Assembly (NCBI RefSeq): GCF_013359815.1
Contig: NZ_JABMCF010000037.1
Coordinates: forward strand, 62,001 to 126,000
Source: Curtobacterium flaccumfaciens
Lineage (GTDB): Bacteria > Actinomycetota > Actinomycetes > Actinomycetales > Microbacteriaceae
DNA: 64,000 bases
Direction of reading: 5' to 3'
Under the pieces are notes generated by a model. It was not told the DNA's origin. It worked only from the letters and a program-made list of their open reading frames with translations, and did not search any database. This document shows positions 62,207-64,000 of this stretch, one piece after another. The position numbers were made by a program, and so were the translations under genes. Numbering within the stretch: position 1 is the first letter of the stretch; each line of letters begins with the position of its first letter.

Positions 62207-63253
62207 CTACTCGGAACCGGGGTCGGACGCGCCCATCCCGGTCAGCAGCGCCCGGAACGAGTCGAGCCGCTCGACGCCGGTCGGCCCGAGCTCCCCGTCC
62301 TGCACCCGGTCGACGATCTCCCAGTCGTGCGCCTGCGCCAGCGGGATGCCGTCCCGCGCGGGCCGCACCGGCACGGCGTGCGACGCGAACGCCCGGAAGA
62401 CGTTCGCGGGGTCGACGTGCCCCAGGCCGAACGACCGCACACCCGGCGTGTCGATGATCCACCCGCCGTCGCGGACCTGCAGCGCGATCGACGACGACGA
62501 CGTGTGCCGCCCGCGACCCGTCACGGAGTTCACGACGCCGATCGCGCGCGTCGACCCGGTCAGGGCGTTCACCAGGGTCGACTTGCCCACGCCGGAGTGC
62601 CCGACGGTCACGGTCACCTTTTCGTCCAGGAGCTCGTGCAGCGCCTCGAACGGGACGTCGTCCGATCGGCTCGTCACGATCCGCAGATCCAGGCACGCGA
62701 AGTGCGCCAGGAACGCAGCCGGGTCGGCGAGGTCGGTCTTCGTGATGCAGAGGATCGGGTCGAGGCCGGCGTCGAACGCGGCCACCAGGTACCGGTCGAT
62801 CAAGCGGGTGCGCGGCTCGGGGTCGGCGGCGGCCACCACGATGAGCATCTGGTCGGCGTTCGCCACGATGACGCGCTCGACCTCGTCGGAGTCGTCGGCA
62901 CTCCGTCGCAGCAGTGTGGTGCGCTCGGCGACCTTCACGATGCGTGCCAGCGAGCCCGGGTCGCCGGAGACGTCCCCGACGAGCGACACGTGGTCGCCCG
63001 TGACGACGGACTTCTTGCCGAGCTCGCGGGCCTTGGTCGCGGTGATGACGTGGTCGTCGATCAGCACGCCGAACCGCCCGCGGTCGACGTTCGTCACCCA
63101 CCCGACGGGGGCGTCGTCGTACGTCGGCCGGGTCTTCGTGCGCGGTCGGTTGCCCTTCGGGTTCGGACGCACCCGGACGCTCGACTCGTCGTACTGCCCG
63201 TACGGCTCGTCCGCGTCGGAGTCGTCACCGTCGACGTCGTCCCACCAGCTCAT
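62207..63253 (-). CDS. rsgA: Ribosome small subunit-dependent GTPase A (circularly permuted)
   Basis: 348 residues. The GTPase motifs appear in permuted order: G4 ITKTDLAD, then G1 GHSGVGKSTLVN, G2/switch region RGRHTSSSS and G3 IDTPGVRSFG. The basic N-terminus SVRVRPNPKGNRPRTKTRP is typical of actinobacterial RsgA. It checks late 30S maturation. The C-terminal zinc knuckle of the family (C-x4-8-C-x-H-x-C) has lost its cysteines; only one His remains (AHDWEIV). Follows aroA after three bases. Confidence 0.95.
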   Translation of the reverse strand: MSWWDDVDGDDSDADEPYGQYDESSVRVRPNPKGNRPRTKTRPTYDDAPVGWVTNVDRGRFGVLIDDHVITATKARELGKKSVVTGDHVSLVGDVSGDPGSLARIVKVAERTTLLRRSADDSDEVERVIVANADQMLIVVAAADPEPRTRLIDRYLVAAFDAGLDPILCITKTDLADPAAFLAHFACLDLRIVTSRSDDVPFEALHELLDEKVTVTVGHSGVGKSTLVNALTGSTRAIGVVNSVTGRGRHTSSSSIALQVRDGGWIIDTPGVRSFGLGHVDPANVFRAFASHAVPVRPARDGIPLAQAHDWEIVDRVQDGELGPTGVERLDSFRALLTGMGASDPGSE

Positions 63254-63256
63254 GCG

Positions 63257-64000
63257 TCAGTCCCCACTCACCGGTGCAGCGGTCACCGAGGACGCCACGA
63301 GCGCGGCCCACAGCTCCGGGAACTGCGGCAGCGTCTTCGCGGTCGACCCGATGTCGTCGACGGCGACGCCGTCGACGACGAGGCCCACGATCGCCCCCGC
63401 GGTCGCCATCCGGTGGTCGTCGTACGCGCCCCAGGCGCTGCCGTGGAGCGGCGCCGGCTCGATCCGCAGGCCGTCGTCGAGTTCGTGCACCGCGCCTCCA
63501 GACCGGTTGAGGTCCGCCGCCAGCGCGGCCAGGCGGTCCGTCTCGTGCCCCCGCAGGTGACCGATCCCGGTGATCTCGCTCGGGCCGTCCGCCAGCGCGG
63601 CCAGCGCGACGAGCGCCGGGGCGAGTTCGCCGCCGCGGCTCAGGTCGAGTTCGAGACCCGGCAAGGAGGCCCCACCCCGGATCCCGACGCCGCCGTCGAC
63701 GACCAGGTCGTCACCGTCACGGGCCACGCTCGCCCCCCACAGGGGCAGGAGCGTCTCGAGGTCGGCGCCGACCTGCGTCGTCTCGGTCGGCCAGGTGCGG
63801 ATGCGGACCGTGCCGCCGGCGACGAGCGCGGCGACCGCGAACGGCGCGGCGTTCGACAGGTCGGGCTCGATCGTGACGTCACGCGCGCCGATCGGGCCGG
63901 GGTGCACGACCCACTCGCCGACCGACGGCTCGTCGACCCGGACGCCGCGGGCACGGAGCGCCGCGACGGTCATCTCGATGTGCGGCATGCTCGGCAGGCG
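63257..64000 (-). CDS. aroA: 3-phosphoshikimate 1-carboxyvinyltransferase (EPSP synthase), C-terminal part
   Basis: Runs off the window edge; 247 codons are seen. Motifs of the C-terminal half include LPSMPHIEMTVAALRARGV, IEPDLSNAAPFAVAALVAGG, LPLWGASV, LRGHETDRLAALAADL and the phosphate/EPSP residues in AYDDHRMATAGAIVGLV and STAKTLPQFPELW. It joins shikimate-3-phosphate with PEP in aromatic synthesis. The ATG of a shorter frame at 63988 is internal. In a likely operon with rsgA. Confidence 0.95.
   Translation of the reverse strand, partial: RLPSMPHIEMTVAALRARGVRVDEPSVGEWVVHPGPIGARDVTIEPDLSNAAPFAVAALVAGGTVRIRTWPTETTQVGADLETLLPLWGASVARDGDDLVVDGGVGIRGGASLPGLELDLSRGGELAPALVALAALADGPSEITGIGHLRGHETDRLAALAADLNRSGGAVHELDDGLRIEPAPLHGSAWGAYDDHRMATAGAIVGLVVDGVAVDDIGSTAKTLPQFPELWAALVASSVTAAPVSGD

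Noticed and set aside
60321-63560. 1079-codon plus-strand open frame
   Set aside because: Antisense to hisN, the YhgE-like gene and rsgA, and it also crosses the non-coding repeat region; no domain.

Overview
The window is a 64 kb piece of a high-GC actinobacterial chromosome. Gene order and family signatures point to the Microbacteriaceae, and a Curtobacterium-like plant or soil organism is my inference. The evidence is the synteny rpsP-khpA-rimM-trmD / rplS-lepB-rnhB / yraN-comM-dprA-xerC-M23 / rpsB-tsf-pyrH-frr-cdsA and prfB-ftsE-ftsX-smpB-ssrA, an Lsr2-type nucleoid protein, the GlgE alpha-glucan pathway, many GTG starts, and several genes whose -10 hexamer sits 6-10 nt before the start codon. 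No phage, IS element, CRISPR array, tRNA or rRNA was seen.

Layout. 1-3192: end of an acyl-CoA dehydrogenase, a FabL-type short-chain reductase and a 2,4-dienoyl-CoA reductase-like flavoenzyme (lipid metabolism). 3357-8679: ribosome assembly and translation genes, methionine aminopeptidase, signal peptidase I, RNase HII. 8797-13401: Lsr2, then DNA uptake and recombination genes (YraN, ComM/YifB, DprA, XerC). 13469-15835: a degenerate M23 protein and a sugar/H+ symporter. 16158-20450: rpsB-tsf-pyrH-frr-cdsA. 20528-28063: envelope genes, including two DivIVA-related proteins, a lytic-transglycosylase-like protein, a large membrane protein with an internal lipobox, and a thioredoxin-TPR protein. 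28152-34975: glgB, glgE and glgX. 35035-39666: a cysteine desulfurase, then a run of poorly known TPR-like and membrane proteins and an acetyltransferase.

39710-43954 is a four-gene operon of a GntR regulator, an ADP-ribosylglycohydrolase, an NCS1 nucleobase permease and a PfkB kinase. It resembles the enterobacterial yegTUVW cluster and probably takes up and breaks down a nucleoside-like compound. 44131-48048 is prfB-ftsEX-smpB-ssrA. 48210-52624 holds a Lys/Asp-repeat protein, an LLM monooxygenase next to a MetY-type sulfhydrylase (sulfur scavenging) and a membrane peptidase. 52672-54602 is glmS plus an overlooked 33-residue membrane peptide. 55005-59800 is a large LuxR-type ATPase regulator divergent from a drug exporter. 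59819-64000 is hisN, a YhgE-like membrane protein, rsgA and the 3' part of aroA.

The most notable non-coding signal is a family of at least seven GC-rich palindromes (core GGAGGCCCG...CGGGCCTCC) at gene ends, apparently acting as terminators. Two copies differ by compensating base pairs. A second palindrome type built around GAACTGTCG occurs twice.
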